A DNA stretch of 64,000 bases from Neorhizobium sp. (lineage in GTDB: Bacteria > Pseudomonadota > Alphaproteobacteria > Rhizobiales > Rhizobiaceae), in NCBI GenBank assembly GCA_028283725.1, contig JAPWKC010000004.1, forward strand, positions 372,001 through 436,000. Reading direction: 5' to 3'. The notes under the pieces were generated by a model. It ran no database searches. It was given only the letters and a program-made list of their open reading frames with translations, and was not told where the DNA came from. Below are positions 55,293 to 64,000 of this stretch, piece by piece. The position numbers were made by a program, and so were the translations under genes. Numbering within the stretch: position 1 is the first letter of the stretch; every line of letters begins with the position of its first letter.

Positions 55293-55826
55293 TCACTCGC
55301 CCTTGATGATCGAATTCATCTCATCGACCAGAGAATCGGTCTCATCCTCGCCGACACGGTGGATATCGTCGATCACGGAACGGCCATCTTCCTGAATGAC
55401 ATCGAAATGCACTTCCGACACCGTATCCTTCATGGCGGGATCGTCGAGGCAGGCCCACTGCTTGAACGTCACCTTGACATCGGTCGCACCGCTCTTGCCG
55501 GGTCCTGTCGTCGTCGTCACATCCTTCAGCGGACACCCGTCCTGCGAACTGGTGATGACGTCATAGCCGAAGGGATCGGACGGGCCTTTGTTGTCTTCGT
55601 CGTCATAGGCCGGATGCTTGGCCGCCTCTTTGTAGATCGACTGAAAACGCTTGCTGTAGAGACGGGCGAGCGGATCGGTATCGAAGAGATATTTCCAGTC
55701 GCTCTCGTTCGATTCCCAGTTCTTCTCGGTAACCTTCATCACCTCGTTGACGGGATCGGTGACATCGGCCGCATAGGCGGATGTCACGACGAAAGAAAGA
55801 GCGATGGCGAGCGGCAGCGTCCGCAT
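55293..55826 (-). CDS. Secreted hypothetical protein
   Basis: 177 residues with a signal peptide (TLPLAIALSFVVTSAYAA). The mature part is acidic with about two Cys (DGCPLKD, QWACLDD). Blocks: DPLARLYSKRFQSIYKEAAKHPAYDDEDN and SEVHFDVIQEDGRSVIDDI, a pattern resembling small NTF2-like periplasmic domains, but not assigned. ATG at 55826; longer frame to 55892 is possible. Follows (upstream of) the FUSC gene on the same strand. Confidence 0.72.
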   Translation of the reverse strand: MRTLPLAIALSFVVTSAYAADVTDPVNEVMKVTEKNWESNESDWKYLFDTDPLARLYSKRFQSIYKEAAKHPAYDDEDNKGPSDPFGYDVITSSQDGCPLKDVTTTTGPGKSGATDVKVTFKQWACLDDPAMKDTVSEVHFDVIQEDGRSVIDDIHRVGEDETDSLVDEMNSIIKGE

Positions 55827-55986
55827 GGTGATGATCCGTATCGGTTCGATTTGGCCGGACATTACGCCCGGCATGCCGTTTGGCAAGAGCAATCTCGGGC
55901 GCTATCCAAAGCCTGATTCGCGCGCCGGTGGCGAGTGCTTCACCGTTTCATGAACTGCCTCTGTGACATTGTTCGGGCAACACGGA

Positions 55987-56007
55987 CGTGTGATGATTTC
56001 TCACACG
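55987..56007. promoter_or_regulatory. Dyad in the icd upstream region
   Basis: CGTGTGA (55987-55993) and its complement TCACACG (56001-56007) flank a 7-base spacer, about 130 bp before icd. A plausible -35/-10 pair (TTGTTC, 17 bases, GATGAT) overlaps it. A hairpin GGGGGC / GCCCCC lies at 56098-56115 in the leader. The whole 311-bp gap 55827-56137 has no gene. Confidence 0.35.
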
Positions 56008-56137
56008 AAAAGCCGCCGACCACCCTTCAATGCCTTTGCGTCTCCGTCATGCGGTGATATAGCGCACCCAACGGTTTTTCACCCGCTTTCACCCGCCGGG
56101 GGCCTTCACGCCCCCTGTTAAATCCAAGAGGAAATCC

Positions 56138-57352
56138 ATGCAAAAGATCAAGGTAGCAAATCCGGTCGTCGATCTGGACGGCGATGAGATGACCCGCATC
56201 ATCTGGCAGCTGATCAAGGACAAGCTGATCCTTCCCTATCTCGATCTCGACATCGAATATTACGACCTCTCCGTCGAGAACCGCGACGCCACCGACGACC
56301 AGGTGACGATCGATGCCGCCAATGCCATCAAGAAGCACGGCGTCGGCATCAAGTGCGCCACCATCACGCCGGACGAAGCCCGCGTCGAGGAATTCAAGCT
56401 GAAGAAAATGTGGAAGAGCCCGAACGGCACGATCCGCAACATTCTCGGCGGCGTCATCTTCCGCGAGCCGATCATCATGCAGAACGTGCCCCGCCTCGTT
56501 CCCGGCTGGACCAAGCCGATCATCGTCGGCCGCCACGCTTTCGGCGACCAGTACCGCGCCACCGACTTCAAGTTTCCGGGCAAGGGCAAGCTGTCGATCA
56601 AGTTCGTCGGTGAAGACGGCAAGGAAATCGAGCACGAAGTCTTCGACGCGCCGTCCTCGGGCGTTGCAATGGCCATGTACAACCTCGATGATTCGATCCG
56701 CGATTTTGCCCGCGCCTCGTTCAACTATGCCCTGCAGCGCGGCGTTCCCTGCTACCTGTCGACCAAGAACACCATCCTCAAGGCCTATGACGGCCGCTTC
56801 AAGGATCTGTTCCAGGAGATCTTCGACGCCGAGTTCAAGGACCAGTATGACGCTGCCAAGATCTGGTACGAACACCGCCTGATCGACGACATGGTGGCCT
56901 CCGCACTCAAGTGGTCCGGCGGCTATGTCTGGGCTTGCAAAAACTACGACGGCGACGTGCAGTCGGACATCGTGGCCCAGGGTTTCGGCTCGCTCGGCCT
57001 GATGACCTCGGTTCTGATGACGCCGGATGGCAAGACGGTGGAAGCCGAAGCCGCACATGGCACGGTGACCCGTCACTACCGCCAGCACCAGAAGGGTCAG
57101 GAAACCTCGACGAACTCGATCGCATCGATCTTCGCCTGGACCCGCGGCCTCGCACACCGTGCCAAGCTGGACGACAATGCCGAACTGTCGACATTCGCGC
57201 TGACGCTGGAAAAGGTTTGCGTCGATACCGTCGAAGCCGGCTTCATGACCAAGGACCTCGCGCTCCTGATCGGTCCGGATCAGCCGTGGCTCTCGACCAC
57301 CGCCTTCCTCGACAAGATCGACGAAAACCTGAAGGTCGCCATGGCTGCCTGA
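56138..57352 (+). CDS. icd: NADP-dependent isocitrate dehydrogenase
   Basis: TCA-cycle enzyme making 2-oxoglutarate and NADPH. 404 residues of the eukaryote-like type: [14 protein letters not shown], the [13 protein letters not shown] start region, [16 protein letters not shown] with the isocitrate-phosphorylation-free SPNGT site, and [22 protein letters not shown]. Start with GAGGAA upstream. Terminated by a hairpin 40 bp later. Confidence 0.97.
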   Translation: MQKIKVANPVVDLDGDEMTRIIWQLIKDKLILPYLDLDIEYYDLSVENRDATDDQVTIDAANAIKKHGVGIKCATITPDEARVEEFKLKKMWKSPNGTIRNILGGVIFREPIIMQNVPRLVPGWTKPIIVGRHAFGDQYRATDFKFPGKGKLSIKFVGEDGKEIEHEVFDAPSSGVAMAMYNLDDSIRDFARASFNYALQRGVPCYLSTKNTILKAYDGRFKDLFQEIFDAEFKDQYDAAKIWYEHRLIDDMVASALKWSGGYVWACKNYDGDVQSDIVAQGFGSLGLMTSVLMTPDGKTVEAEAAHGTVTRHYRQHQKGQETSTNSIASIFAWTRGLAHRAKLDDNAELSTFALTLEKVCVDTVEAGFMTKDLALLIGPDQPWLSTTAFLDKIDENLKVAMAA

Positions 57353-57391
57353 GATGGCTGCCCAAGCCGGATTTTTCCGATAGAGTTCAAG

Positions 57392-57418
57392 CGGCGGGGC
57401 CATCGGTCCCGCCGTTTT
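57392..57418 (+). terminator. Terminator of icd
   Basis: Stem CGGCGGG / CCCGCCG (plus a G-T pair) with a 7-base loop followed by TTTT, 40 bp past icd. Confidence 0.8.
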
Positions 57419-57456
57419 CGTATCAAGTGTCATTCAGGGGAACAGAAAGAAAATCC

Positions 57457-57900
57457 ATGACCGATATCCGCCCGCTCACGCCCGCCGACCGCGCCGAATG
57501 GGGGCCGCTGTTCAACGCCTATCTGCGGTTCTACGAGACCGAACTGCCGCAGGCCCAATACGACCTGACATGGCAGCGCCTGCATGATGCGGCCGAGCCG
57601 ATGCATGTCTTCGGCGCGTTCGACGAGGACGGGCGGATGGTGGGCTTCGTGCATGCGATCTTCCACCGCTCCACATGGTTGCCCGACGTGACCTGCTATC
57701 TGCAGGATCTCTATGTCGATGCCAGCCAGCGCGGCAAGGGAACCGGCGAAAAGCTGATCGAACGCGTGGCCGACCTGGCACGCGAACACAAGGCCGGCCG
57801 TCTCTACTGGCTGACGCAGGAGGGCAATGCCACCGCCCGGAGACTTTACGACCGGGTTGCCGCCAATGCCGGCTTCATCCAGTACCGCAAGCCGCTCTGA
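57457..57900 (+). CDS. GNAT family N-acetyltransferase
   Basis: 147 residues: TDIRPLTPADRAEWGPLF, GFVHAIFH, the acetyl-CoA loop LYVDASQRGKGTGEKLIERV and ATARRLYDRVAANAGFIQYRK. Substrate unknown. About 100 bp after icd; the gene has no close SD (AGAAAGAAAA upstream), so its start is moderately certain. Confidence 0.88.
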   Translation: MTDIRPLTPADRAEWGPLFNAYLRFYETELPQAQYDLTWQRLHDAAEPMHVFGAFDEDGRMVGFVHAIFHRSTWLPDVTCYLQDLYVDASQRGKGTGEKLIERVADLAREHKAGRLYWLTQEGNATARRLYDRVAANAGFIQYRKPL

Positions 57901-58024
57901 ACGTCCTTTTTCGCGCAGGCGGTGCCGGGGCGCTGCCTCCCCGGCATCTCCATCTGTTTCACGCCACCGTCTTGAATTGTCCCTAGCCTGCCCCACAACA
58001 GAGAGGGATCAGGAGGAAAAGACG

Positions 58025-58654
58025 ATGGCGCATGATCTGGTGCTTTATACCAATCCGATGTCGCGCGGGCGTATCGCCCGCTGGATGCTGGAGGAGATCG
58101 GCCAGCCCTATGACGTCGAGATCCTCGGCTTCGGAACGTCGATGAAGTCGGAACGCTACAAAGCCGTCAACCCGATGGGCAAGGTGCCGGCGATCGCGCA
58201 TGGCAGGACCATCGTCACCGAATGCGCCGCGATCTGCGCCTATCTGGCCGATGCCTTTCCCGAAAAGGGCCTTGCGCCCGCCGTCGATCACCGCGCCGAT
58301 TATTATCGATGGATGTTCTTTGCGGCCGGCCCGGTGGAGGCCGCCGTCAGCAACAAGGCGCTCGGCTTCGATGTGCCACCGGGGCGTGAGCGGATGATCG
58401 GCTACGGCTCGTTCAAGGACGTCATGGACACGCTGGAACTGGCGCTGCGCAGCAATTCCTATATCGCCGGAGATACGTTCAGCGCCGCAGACGTCTATGT
58501 CGGATCGCAGATCGGCTGGGGTCTGCAATTCGGCACGATCGAGAAGAGGCCGGCCTTCGAGCAGTATTTCGGGCGCCTCGCCCTGCGCGACGCCTATCTG
58601 CGCGCCGGCAAGCTCGATGACGACGCCGTGGCCGCCATGCAGACAACCGACTGA
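58025..58654 (+). CDS. Glutathione S-transferase family protein
   Basis: 209 residues: thioredoxin-like N-terminal domain (LVLYTNPMSRGRIARWMLEEIG, NPMGKVPAI, TECAAICAYLADAF) and an all-helical C-terminal domain. Serine at the active-site position (PMSRG) suggests a Ser-type GST. ATG at 58025 preceded by GGAGG. Followed 19 bp later by an aldo/keto reductase. Confidence 0.9.
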   Translation: MAHDLVLYTNPMSRGRIARWMLEEIGQPYDVEILGFGTSMKSERYKAVNPMGKVPAIAHGRTIVTECAAICAYLADAFPEKGLAPAVDHRADYYRWMFFAAGPVEAAVSNKALGFDVPPGRERMIGYGSFKDVMDTLELALRSNSYIAGDTFSAADVYVGSQIGWGLQFGTIEKRPAFEQYFGRLALRDAYLRAGKLDDDAVAAMQTTD

Positions 58655-58673
58655 TCACCCGAAGGATATCGAC

Positions 58674-59654
58674 ATGGATTACGTTCGCCTTGGCCAGACC
58701 GGCCTCGAAGTCTCCCGCATCTGCCTCGGATGCATGAGCTATGGGGAGCCGGGACGCGGCAATCACGCCTGGTCTTTGCCCGAGGACGAGAGCCGGCCCT
58801 TCCTCAAGAAGGCACTCGACCTCGGGATCAATTTCTTCGACACCGCCAACGTCTATTCGGACGGGTCGAGCGAAGAGATCGTCGGCCGCGCCATCACGGA
58901 CTTCACCAGCCGCGACACGATCGTCCTTGCCACCAAGGTCAATGGCCGGATGCGGCCGGGACCGAACGGCGCCGGCCTGTCGCGAAAGGCGATCCTGTCC
59001 GAACTCGACGCCAGCCTCAAGCGCCTGGGGACCGATTACATCGATCTCTACCAGATCCACCGCTTCGATTATCAGACGCCGATCGAGGAGACACTCGAGG
59101 CACTGAACGATGTCGTGCGCGCCGGAAAGGTGCGCTACATCGGTGCGTCCTCGATGTTTGCATGGCAGTTCGCGCAAATGCTCGCGACCTCCAAGGCGAA
59201 TGGCTGGGCGCGTTTCGTCTCCATGCAGAACTATGTGAACCTGCTTTACCGGGAGGAAGAGCGGGAAATGCTGCCGCTGTGCAAGGCGGAAGGCATCGGT
59301 GTCATTCCATGGAGCCCACTGGCGCGGGGGCGTCTCACCCGCGACTGGGACGAAACGACGGCACGGACGGAAACGGACGAGTTCGGCAAGACGCTCTATT
59401 CGAAGACCGCCGGCGCCGACAGGCAGGTGGTCGAAGCCGTCGCGGAGGTCGCAGGCGCGCGCGGCCTGCCGCGGGCACAGATCGCGCTTGCCTGGGTGCT
59501 TGGGAAGTCACCGATCACGGCGCCGATCGTCGGCGCGACGAAGATACGGCATCTGGAAGATGCGGTCGCCGCGCTATCGGTCAAACTGACGGCCGAGGAG
59601 ATTGCCGCGGTGGAAACACCTTACGTGCCACATGCCGTGTCAGGTTTTTCGTAA
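58674..59654 (+). CDS. Aldo/keto reductase
   Basis: 326 residues of the NADPH-dependent AKR superfamily: YVRLGQTGLEVSRICLGCMS, FFDTANVYSDGSSE (Asp/Tyr catalytic pair), LATKVNGRM, QIHRFDYQTPIEETLEAL and VIPWSPLARGRLT. Resembles the YajO/AKR12-like set. Probably co-transcribed with the GST gene, so perhaps electrophile detoxification. Confidence 0.92.
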   Translation: MDYVRLGQTGLEVSRICLGCMSYGEPGRGNHAWSLPEDESRPFLKKALDLGINFFDTANVYSDGSSEEIVGRAITDFTSRDTIVLATKVNGRMRPGPNGAGLSRKAILSELDASLKRLGTDYIDLYQIHRFDYQTPIEETLEALNDVVRAGKVRYIGASSMFAWQFAQMLATSKANGWARFVSMQNYVNLLYREEEREMLPLCKAEGIGVIPWSPLARGRLTRDWDETTARTETDEFGKTLYSKTAGADRQVVEAVAEVAGARGLPRAQIALAWVLGKSPITAPIVGATKIRHLEDAVAALSVKLTAEEIAAVETPYVPHAVSGFS

Positions 59655-59798
59655 GGCCGGGCGCGGTGCGCCAAAAGGGGGGAATCAGCTTCCGGCGAGA
59701 CGGCATGGCTAAGATTAATCGTTAATCCAGCATCCGATTGCGAGTTATATAAGCAGTGATAAATGTTCCTCATTCCAATTCGGGAAGAGGAAATTTCG

Positions 59799-60137
59799 AT
59801 GAAAAAAATGATCCTTGCCGCTGCATTCAGCTTTACGGCTCTTCTATCCTTTGCGTCTGCATCGCAGGCGCAGGATCTGACCTTCACGCTGATCAACAAG
59901 ACCAAGGGCACGCTGGAGCGGTTTTATACCTCGCCGGCGGGCGTCGATAACTGGGAAGAGGATGTGTTCGGCAAGGACACGCTTGGCCCAGGCGAAAGCA
60001 TGAAGATCACCATCGCCGATGGCCGCCGCTCGTGCAAATACGACATGCGGTTCGAATTCACCGAGGATTCGGACTTCGAGGACATGGAAGACACGCAGGA
60101 CCTCTGCGCCATGGGCTCCTACACGATCCATCCGTAA
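59799..60137 (+). CDS. Small secreted protein of unknown function
   Basis: 112 residues with a signal peptide (MKKMILAAAFSFTALLSFASASQAQ). The mature part is acidic: LTFTLINKTKGTLERFYTSPAGVDNWEEDVFGKDTL and two Cys near residues 84 and 104. Strongly AT-rich promoter region upstream (ATATAAGC). ATG has AGAGGAA seven bases upstream. A conserved rhizobial secreted family is likely, but I cannot name it. Confidence 0.8.
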   Translation: MKKMILAAAFSFTALLSFASASQAQDLTFTLINKTKGTLERFYTSPAGVDNWEEDVFGKDTLGPGESMKITIADGRRSCKYDMRFEFTEDSDFEDMEDTQDLCAMGSYTIHP

Positions 60138-60296
60138 ACGGACCTGCCCGAGGCACCGCTCCACCGCGATCCACTCGCGGTCGGCGCTTCCCCCATGGCC
60201 GGCCGCTGAGGATGCAGGGTGCCGCAAGCCTCCGCGGCGCCCTGCTCGATCACGATTTCCGATCGCCCGTCAGGTGCAGCAAGTCAGGCACACAAA

Positions 60297-61919
60297 TCAG
60301 GCACCGAGGCCCGGCGCCTCATAGCCGGTGCGCTCGACATATTCCAGGTAACCGCCATCAAATCGGTGAATACCGTCAGGTGTCAGCTCAAGCACCCGAT
60401 TCGACAGTTCGCCGAGAAAATGCCGGTCGTGACTGACGAAAAGCATGGTGCCTTCGTAGTCCGACAGCGCCTTGATCAGCATTTCCTTGGTGTCGAGATC
60501 CAGGTGGTTGGTCGGCTCGTCGAGAACGAGGAAATTCGGCGGATCGAAGAGCATGGCCGCCATGACGAGGCGGGCCTTTTCACCGCCCGAGAGCACGCGG
60601 CATTTCTTTTCGACGTCATCGCCGGAAAAGCCGAAACAGCCGGCGAGCGTGCGCAGCGCGCCCTGACCGGCCCGCGGAAACTCCGATTCCAGCCATTCGA
60701 AGACTGTCTGATCGCCATCGAGAACGTCCATGGCATGCTGGGCGAAATAGCCCATCTTGACGCTGGCGCCGAGCGCCACCGAGCCCTGATCCGGATCGGC
60801 CGTGCCGGCGATGAGTTTGAGGAGCGTCGATTTTCCGGCGCCGTTGATGCCCATGATGCACCAGCGTTCCTTGCGACGGATCATGAAATCCAGACCGTCA
60901 TAGATCGTGCGGCTGCCATAGCTCTTATGGACGCCCTTGATATTGACCACGTCTTCACCGGAGCGCGGCGCCTGCTGGAATTCGAAGGCAACCGCCTGGC
61001 GACGCTTCGGCGGTTCGACGCGCTCGATCTTGTCGAGCTTCTTCACCCGGCTCTGGACCTGGGCCGCGTGGGACGCGCGGGCCTTGAATCGCTCGATGAA
61101 CTTGATCTCCTTGGCCAGCATCGCCTGCTGACGCTCGAACTGGGCCTGCTGCTGCTTTTCGTTCTGGGCGCGCTGCTGCTCGTAGAAGCCGTAATCGCCG
61201 GCATAGGTGTTGAGCGCGCCACCATCGATCTCGATGATCTTGTTGACGATGCGGTTCATGAACTCGCGGTCGTGCGAGGTCATCAGCAACGCGCCGTCAT
61301 AGCCTTTCAGGAACTGTTCTAGCCAGATCAGACTTTCGAGATCCAGATGGTTCGACGGTTCGTCGAGCAGCATGACATCGGGGCGCATGAGGAGAATGCG
61401 GGCAAGCGCCACACGCATCTTCCAGCCGCCGGAGAGTTTGCCGACATCGCCATCCATCATCTCCTGACTGAAGGAGAGGCCAGCCAGAACTTCGCGGGCG
61501 CGGCTTTCAAGACCGTAGCCGTCGAGCTCTTCGTAGCGGGCCTGAACCTCGCCATAGCGCTCGATGATTTCATCCATCTCGTCCATCCGGTCGGGATCGA
61601 CCATGGCACTCTCAAGTTCACGCAGCTCGGCAGCGACCGTGCTTACCGGCCCTGCCCCATCCATGACCTCGGTCACGGCGCTGACGCCGGACATTTCGCC
61701 GACATCCTGGTTGAAATAGCCGATGGTGACATGTTTCTCGACCGCCACCTGCCCTTCATCGGGGATCTCGCCGCCGGTGATCATGCGGAACAGCGTCGTC
61801 TTGCCGGCCCCGTTCGGACCGACGAGGCCGACCTTCTCGCCACGGTTCAACGCGGCCGAGGCCTCGATATACAGAATGCGGTGACTGTTGGACTTGCTGA
61901 TGTTTTCGATGCGGATCAT
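60297..61919 (-). CDS. ABC-F family ATPase (YbiT-like)
   Basis: 540-residue cytoplasmic protein with two ABC domains and no membrane part: Walker A GPNGAGKTT near residue 36-44 and GINGAGKSTL near 355, signatures LSGGWKMRVALARIL and LSGGEKARLVMAAML, and the inter-domain linker with KQQQAQFERQQAML. ABC-F proteins act on ribosomes; translational regulation or relief of stalled ribosomes is the likely role. Close in type to E. coli YbiT. Confidence 0.92.
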   Translation of the reverse strand: MIRIENISKSNSHRILYIEASAALNRGEKVGLVGPNGAGKTTLFRMITGGEIPDEGQVAVEKHVTIGYFNQDVGEMSGVSAVTEVMDGAGPVSTVAAELRELESAMVDPDRMDEMDEIIERYGEVQARYEELDGYGLESRAREVLAGLSFSQEMMDGDVGKLSGGWKMRVALARILLMRPDVMLLDEPSNHLDLESLIWLEQFLKGYDGALLMTSHDREFMNRIVNKIIEIDGGALNTYAGDYGFYEQQRAQNEKQQQAQFERQQAMLAKEIKFIERFKARASHAAQVQSRVKKLDKIERVEPPKRRQAVAFEFQQAPRSGEDVVNIKGVHKSYGSRTIYDGLDFMIRRKERWCIMGINGAGKSTLLKLIAGTADPDQGSVALGASVKMGYFAQHAMDVLDGDQTVFEWLESEFPRAGQGALRTLAGCFGFSGDDVEKKCRVLSGGEKARLVMAAMLFDPPNFLVLDEPTNHLDLDTKEMLIKALSDYEGTMLFVSHDRHFLGELSNRVLELTPDGIHRFDGGYLEYVERTGYEAPGLGA

Positions 61920-62006
61920 GGCGGCCGATGTCTTCTCAAGGGAGTTCGGCCCGCCTTATGTCATGGGAAACGGGAGATGTCGCGGGGTTTTACACGCGAA
62001 GCGACA

Positions 62007-62135
62007 TCATTCGCCGGGACGACCGGTCGGGCGCGTTTTCTTCTCGACGTAGCGGGAGTGAAGGGCAATGCCCCAACCAGCTCCTGCGAGAAGAAACGGA
62101 AGCACGTACCAGAAGAAGATATATCCCGACGTCAT
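62007..62135 (-). CDS. 42-residue single-helix membrane protein
   Basis: MTSGYIFFWYVLPFLLAGAG... one transmembrane helix followed by a short basic tail (HSRYVEKKTRPTG). ATG at 62135 has GGAGG nine bases upstream and overlaps the stop of the preceding minus-strand gene by four bases (ATGA), which supports real translation despite its size. No family recognised. Confidence 0.6.
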   Translation of the reverse strand: MTSGYIFFWYVLPFLLAGAGWGIALHSRYVEKKTRPTGRPGE

Positions 62136-62389
62136 GTCCGCAAACCTCCGAGAGCGCTCCGACCAGCCAAATGTAATAGCCAAGCGGCAACAAGCCAACT
62201 GACAAGTGCGGCTACCGGCATCCATCTGAATTCCAACGCTGTTAGTGGCGCAATCTGCCCGAATACGCCAACAACGACCGACGCCGTCGAGAGCCGATCG
62301 AGGGAAGCCGCCAGATACGTCGTTCGCTCGTTGTGAACCAGATCCATCGGCTCGCCAATAAAGTGACTGTATGTCATATTATTGATCAT
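62132..62389 (-). CDS. Small two-helix membrane protein
   Basis: 85 residues from ATG 62389 (GGTGG close upstream); starts at 62377 or 62347 are also possible. Hydrophilic about 40-residue N-terminus then two helices (STASVVVGVFGQIAPLTALEF and MPVAALVSWLVAAWLLHLAG). Stop overlaps the 42-residue gene. No family recognised. The trigger-factor terminator lies between it and tig. Confidence 0.55.
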   Translation of the reverse strand: MINNMTYSHFIGEPMDLVHNERTTYLAASLDRLSTASVVVGVFGQIAPLTALEFRWMPVAALVSWLVAAWLLHLAGRSALGGLRT

Positions 62390-62422
62390 CCGGCCACCGT
62401 GTGCAAGCGCGCTGAAAACCGA

Positions 62423-62452
62423 AAAGGCCGGAGCGTTTCCGCTCCGGCCTTT
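62423..62452 (-). terminator. Terminator of tig
   Basis: Perfect 13-bp stem AAAGGCCGGAGCG / CGCTCCGGCCTTT with a 4-base loop, followed on the minus strand by TTC then GGTTTTC; strongest hairpin in the window. Lies 22 bp past the trigger factor stop. Confidence 0.9.
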
Positions 62453-62474
62453 CGTCATGTCGATGCCTTAAAGA

Positions 62475-63947
62475 TTACTCGGCGCTGTCTTCAGCAGCCT
62501 TCTTCTTCGGGGCAGCCTTTTTCTTCGGAGCGGCTTCTTCGCCCTCAGCGGCTTCGGCCTTGGCCTTCTTCGGCGCAGCCTTCTTCTTGGCTGGCTTGTC
62601 GCCTTCTTCGGCTTCGCCTTCAGCCATCAGCTCTTCCTTGGAGACGGTCTTGTCGGTGACCTTCACTTCGGAGAGCAGCTTGTCGATGACCTTCTCTTCG
62701 AAGATCGGGGCGCGAAGCGAGGCGGACGCGCCGGGGGTGTTGCGGAAGAAATCGAGGATTTCCTTCTGCTGGCCCGGGAACTGCTGCAGCTGAGCGTAGA
62801 GAGCGCGCTGCATTTCTTCTTCGGTCACTTCGACGCCGGCCTTTTCGCCGATTTCGGAGAGAACGAGGCCGAGACGGACGCGACGTTCAGCGAGCTTGCG
62901 GTATTCTGCGCGAGCCTCTTCCTCGGTCGTCTCTTCGTCTTCGAAGGTCTTGCCCGACTGTTCCAGATCGGTGTTGATCTGGCGCCAGATGTTGTCGAAC
63001 TCGGCGTCAACCAGGGTTGCCGGCGTGTCGAAGGCGTACATCTCGTCGAGCTGGTCGAGGATCTGACGCTTGACCTTCTGACGGGTCATGTTGCCGTACT
63101 GGCTTTCGATCTGGCCGCGAACGATTTCCTTCAGACGATCGGCCGATTCGATGCCGAGCTTGGAGGCGAGTTCGTCGTTGATCTCGACTTCGCCGGCGGC
63201 AGCAACTTCCTTGACGGTGATGTCGAAGGTTGCATCCTTGCCGGCAAGGTTTTCAGCCGGGTAGTCAGCCGGGAACGTTACGGTGATCTGCTTTTCGTCG
63301 CCAGCCTTGACGCCGACGAGCTGGTCTTCGAAGCCCGGAATGAAACGGCCCGAGCCGATAACCAGTTCGGCGTCTTCTGCAGCGCCGCCGTCGAAGGCAA
63401 CGCCGTCGACCTTGCCGAGGTAGTTCATGGTGACGCGGTCGCCATCAGCAGCCTTGCCATCCTTCGTTTCGAAGGTGCGGGCGCTTTCGGCGATCTTCAT
63501 GATCTGCTCGGTGACTTCGTCTTCCGAGATCTCGACCACTTCGCGGGTGACGGCGATGCCATCCGTCGACTTCAGCTCGATCGCCGGGATAACTTCGTAG
63601 GCGAGCGTGAATTCGAAATCGGCTTCGGCGCTCAGGATCTTTTCGGCTTCGGCCTCGTCCTCGGTCATCGAGATCGACGGCTGGGTCGCAGACTTTTCGC
63701 CACGCTCGGACAGGATCTGGGTCGGGCGGTCGCGGACGATCTCGTTGACGAGATCAGCCATGATCGACTTGCCATACATCTTCTTCAGATGCGCCATCGG
63801 CACTTTGCCCGGACGGAAACCGTTGATGCGGACCTTGTCCTTGGCATCGGCCAGGCGAACATTGAGTTCGGAAGCCATGTCCTGCTTCGGAATGACGACC
63901 TTGATTTCGCGCTTCAGCCCTTCAGCGAGCGTTTCGGTAACCTGCAT
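62475..63947 (-). CDS. tig: Trigger factor
   Basis: Ribosome-associated chaperone and peptidyl-prolyl isomerase. 490 residues: N-terminal ribosome-binding domain with [21 protein letters not shown]-like PPIase domain ([33 protein letters not shown]) and helical C-domain, then a Lys/Ala-rich tail (KKKAAPKK units) longer than in E. coli. ATG at 63947 with AAGG upstream; the preceding ATG at 63953 is too close to the site. Confidence 0.97.
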   Translation of the reverse strand: MQVTETLAEGLKREIKVVIPKQDMASELNVRLADAKDKVRINGFRPGKVPMAHLKKMYGKSIMADLVNEIVRDRPTQILSERGEKSATQPSISMTEDEAEAEKILSAEADFEFTLAYEVIPAIELKSTDGIAVTREVVEISEDEVTEQIMKIAESARTFETKDGKAADGDRVTMNYLGKVDGVAFDGGAAEDAELVIGSGRFIPGFEDQLVGVKAGDEKQITVTFPADYPAENLAGKDATFDITVKEVAAAGEVEINDELASKLGIESADRLKEIVRGQIESQYGNMTRQKVKRQILDQLDEMYAFDTPATLVDAEFDNIWRQINTDLEQSGKTFEDEETTEEEARAEYRKLAERRVRLGLVLSEIGEKAGVEVTEEEMQRALYAQLQQFPGQQKEILDFFRNTPGASASLRAPIFEEKVIDKLLSEVKVTDKTVSKEELMAEGEAEEGDKPAKKKAAPKKAKAEAAEGEEAAPKKKAAPKKKAAEDSAE

Positions 63948-64000
63948 TTTCATACCTTCTTATCGGGGCGGCGGTGCTCAGACAGCCGTTATACGTTTCA

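Overview
The window is a GC-rich, gene-dense stretch of chromosome from an alphaproteobacterium of the order Hyphomicrobiales (Rhizobiales), most likely family Rhizobiaceae (Rhizobium/Agrobacterium type). The support is the aapJQMP amino-acid transporter beside metC, an EipB-family envelope protein, a phasin plus class I PHB synthase, DUF3126, a two-domain cold-shock protein, the gene order rpsB-tsf-pyrH-frr-uppS-cdsA-rseP, and stand-alone homologues of mitochondrial complex I subunits. I see no insertion sequence, prophage, CRISPR array, plasmid function or defence island. This is ordinary core genome, and I did not find a clearly new multi-gene system.

Layout. 1-5.9 kb (minus): translation and envelope-lipid operon rpsB, tsf, pyrH, frr, uppS, cdsA, rseP (cut by the window edge). 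5.9-7.6 kb (minus): a secreted pentapeptide-repeat protein and EipB. 7.7-10.6 kb (plus): a tightly coupled operon of RidA-like protein, glycerophosphodiester phosphodiesterase, FemAB/GNAT-like protein and HIT protein. 10.9-12.8 kb: a DUF1989 gene divergent from a LysR regulator. 12.8-14.0 kb (minus): AzlCD-type amino-acid exporter. 14.3-17.9 kb (minus): clpA, clpS, phasin. 18-20.3 kb (minus): DUF3126, cysE, alpha/beta hydrolase. 20.6-22.0 kb (plus): CHCC zinc-finger protein and FAD monooxygenase. 22.1-23.3 kb (minus): metC carrying a one-base frameshift. 23.6-28 kb (plus): aapJQMP. 28-30.1 kb: three small uncharacterised genes, two of them secreted. 30.4-32.2 kb (minus): tRNA-Arg, NDUFS4-like subunit, tRNA-Pro, DUF192 and double cold-shock protein. 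32.4-33.9 kb (plus): glyoxalase I and a lipoprotein. 34.0-34.6 kb (plus): three tandem tRNA-Glu genes, each with its own promoter. 34.7-40.3 kb (minus): recJ, a small membrane protein, hom, an aminotransferase and a lipoprotein. 40.4-46.5 kb (plus): phaC, sfsA, map, radC, sthA. 46.7-55.8 kb (minus): rpsD, alkaline phosphatase, HerA-like ATPase, LysE-type exporter, murI, trmJ-like methylase, FUSC transporter and a secreted protein. 56.1-60.1 kb (plus): icd, GNAT, GST, aldo/keto reductase and a small secreted protein. 60.3-63.9 kb (minus): ABC-F ATPase, two tiny overlapping membrane-protein genes and trigger factor.

Functional themes are translation and protein quality control (rpsB, tsf, frr, rpsD, map, tig, clpA/S, ABC-F), carbon storage and redox (phaC, phasin, icd, sthA), amino-acid uptake, export and metabolism (aap, AzlCD, LysE, cysE, metC, hom, aminotransferase), and envelope upkeep (uppS, cdsA, rseP, murI, EipB). 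The observations most worth checking are the metC frameshift, the 230-bp tandem tRNA-Glu triplication, the perfect dyad over the presumed sthA promoter, the orphan HerA-like ATPase and the pair of very small translationally coupled membrane proteins. Starts were chosen from ribosome-binding sites and family knowledge; several differ from the longest open frame.
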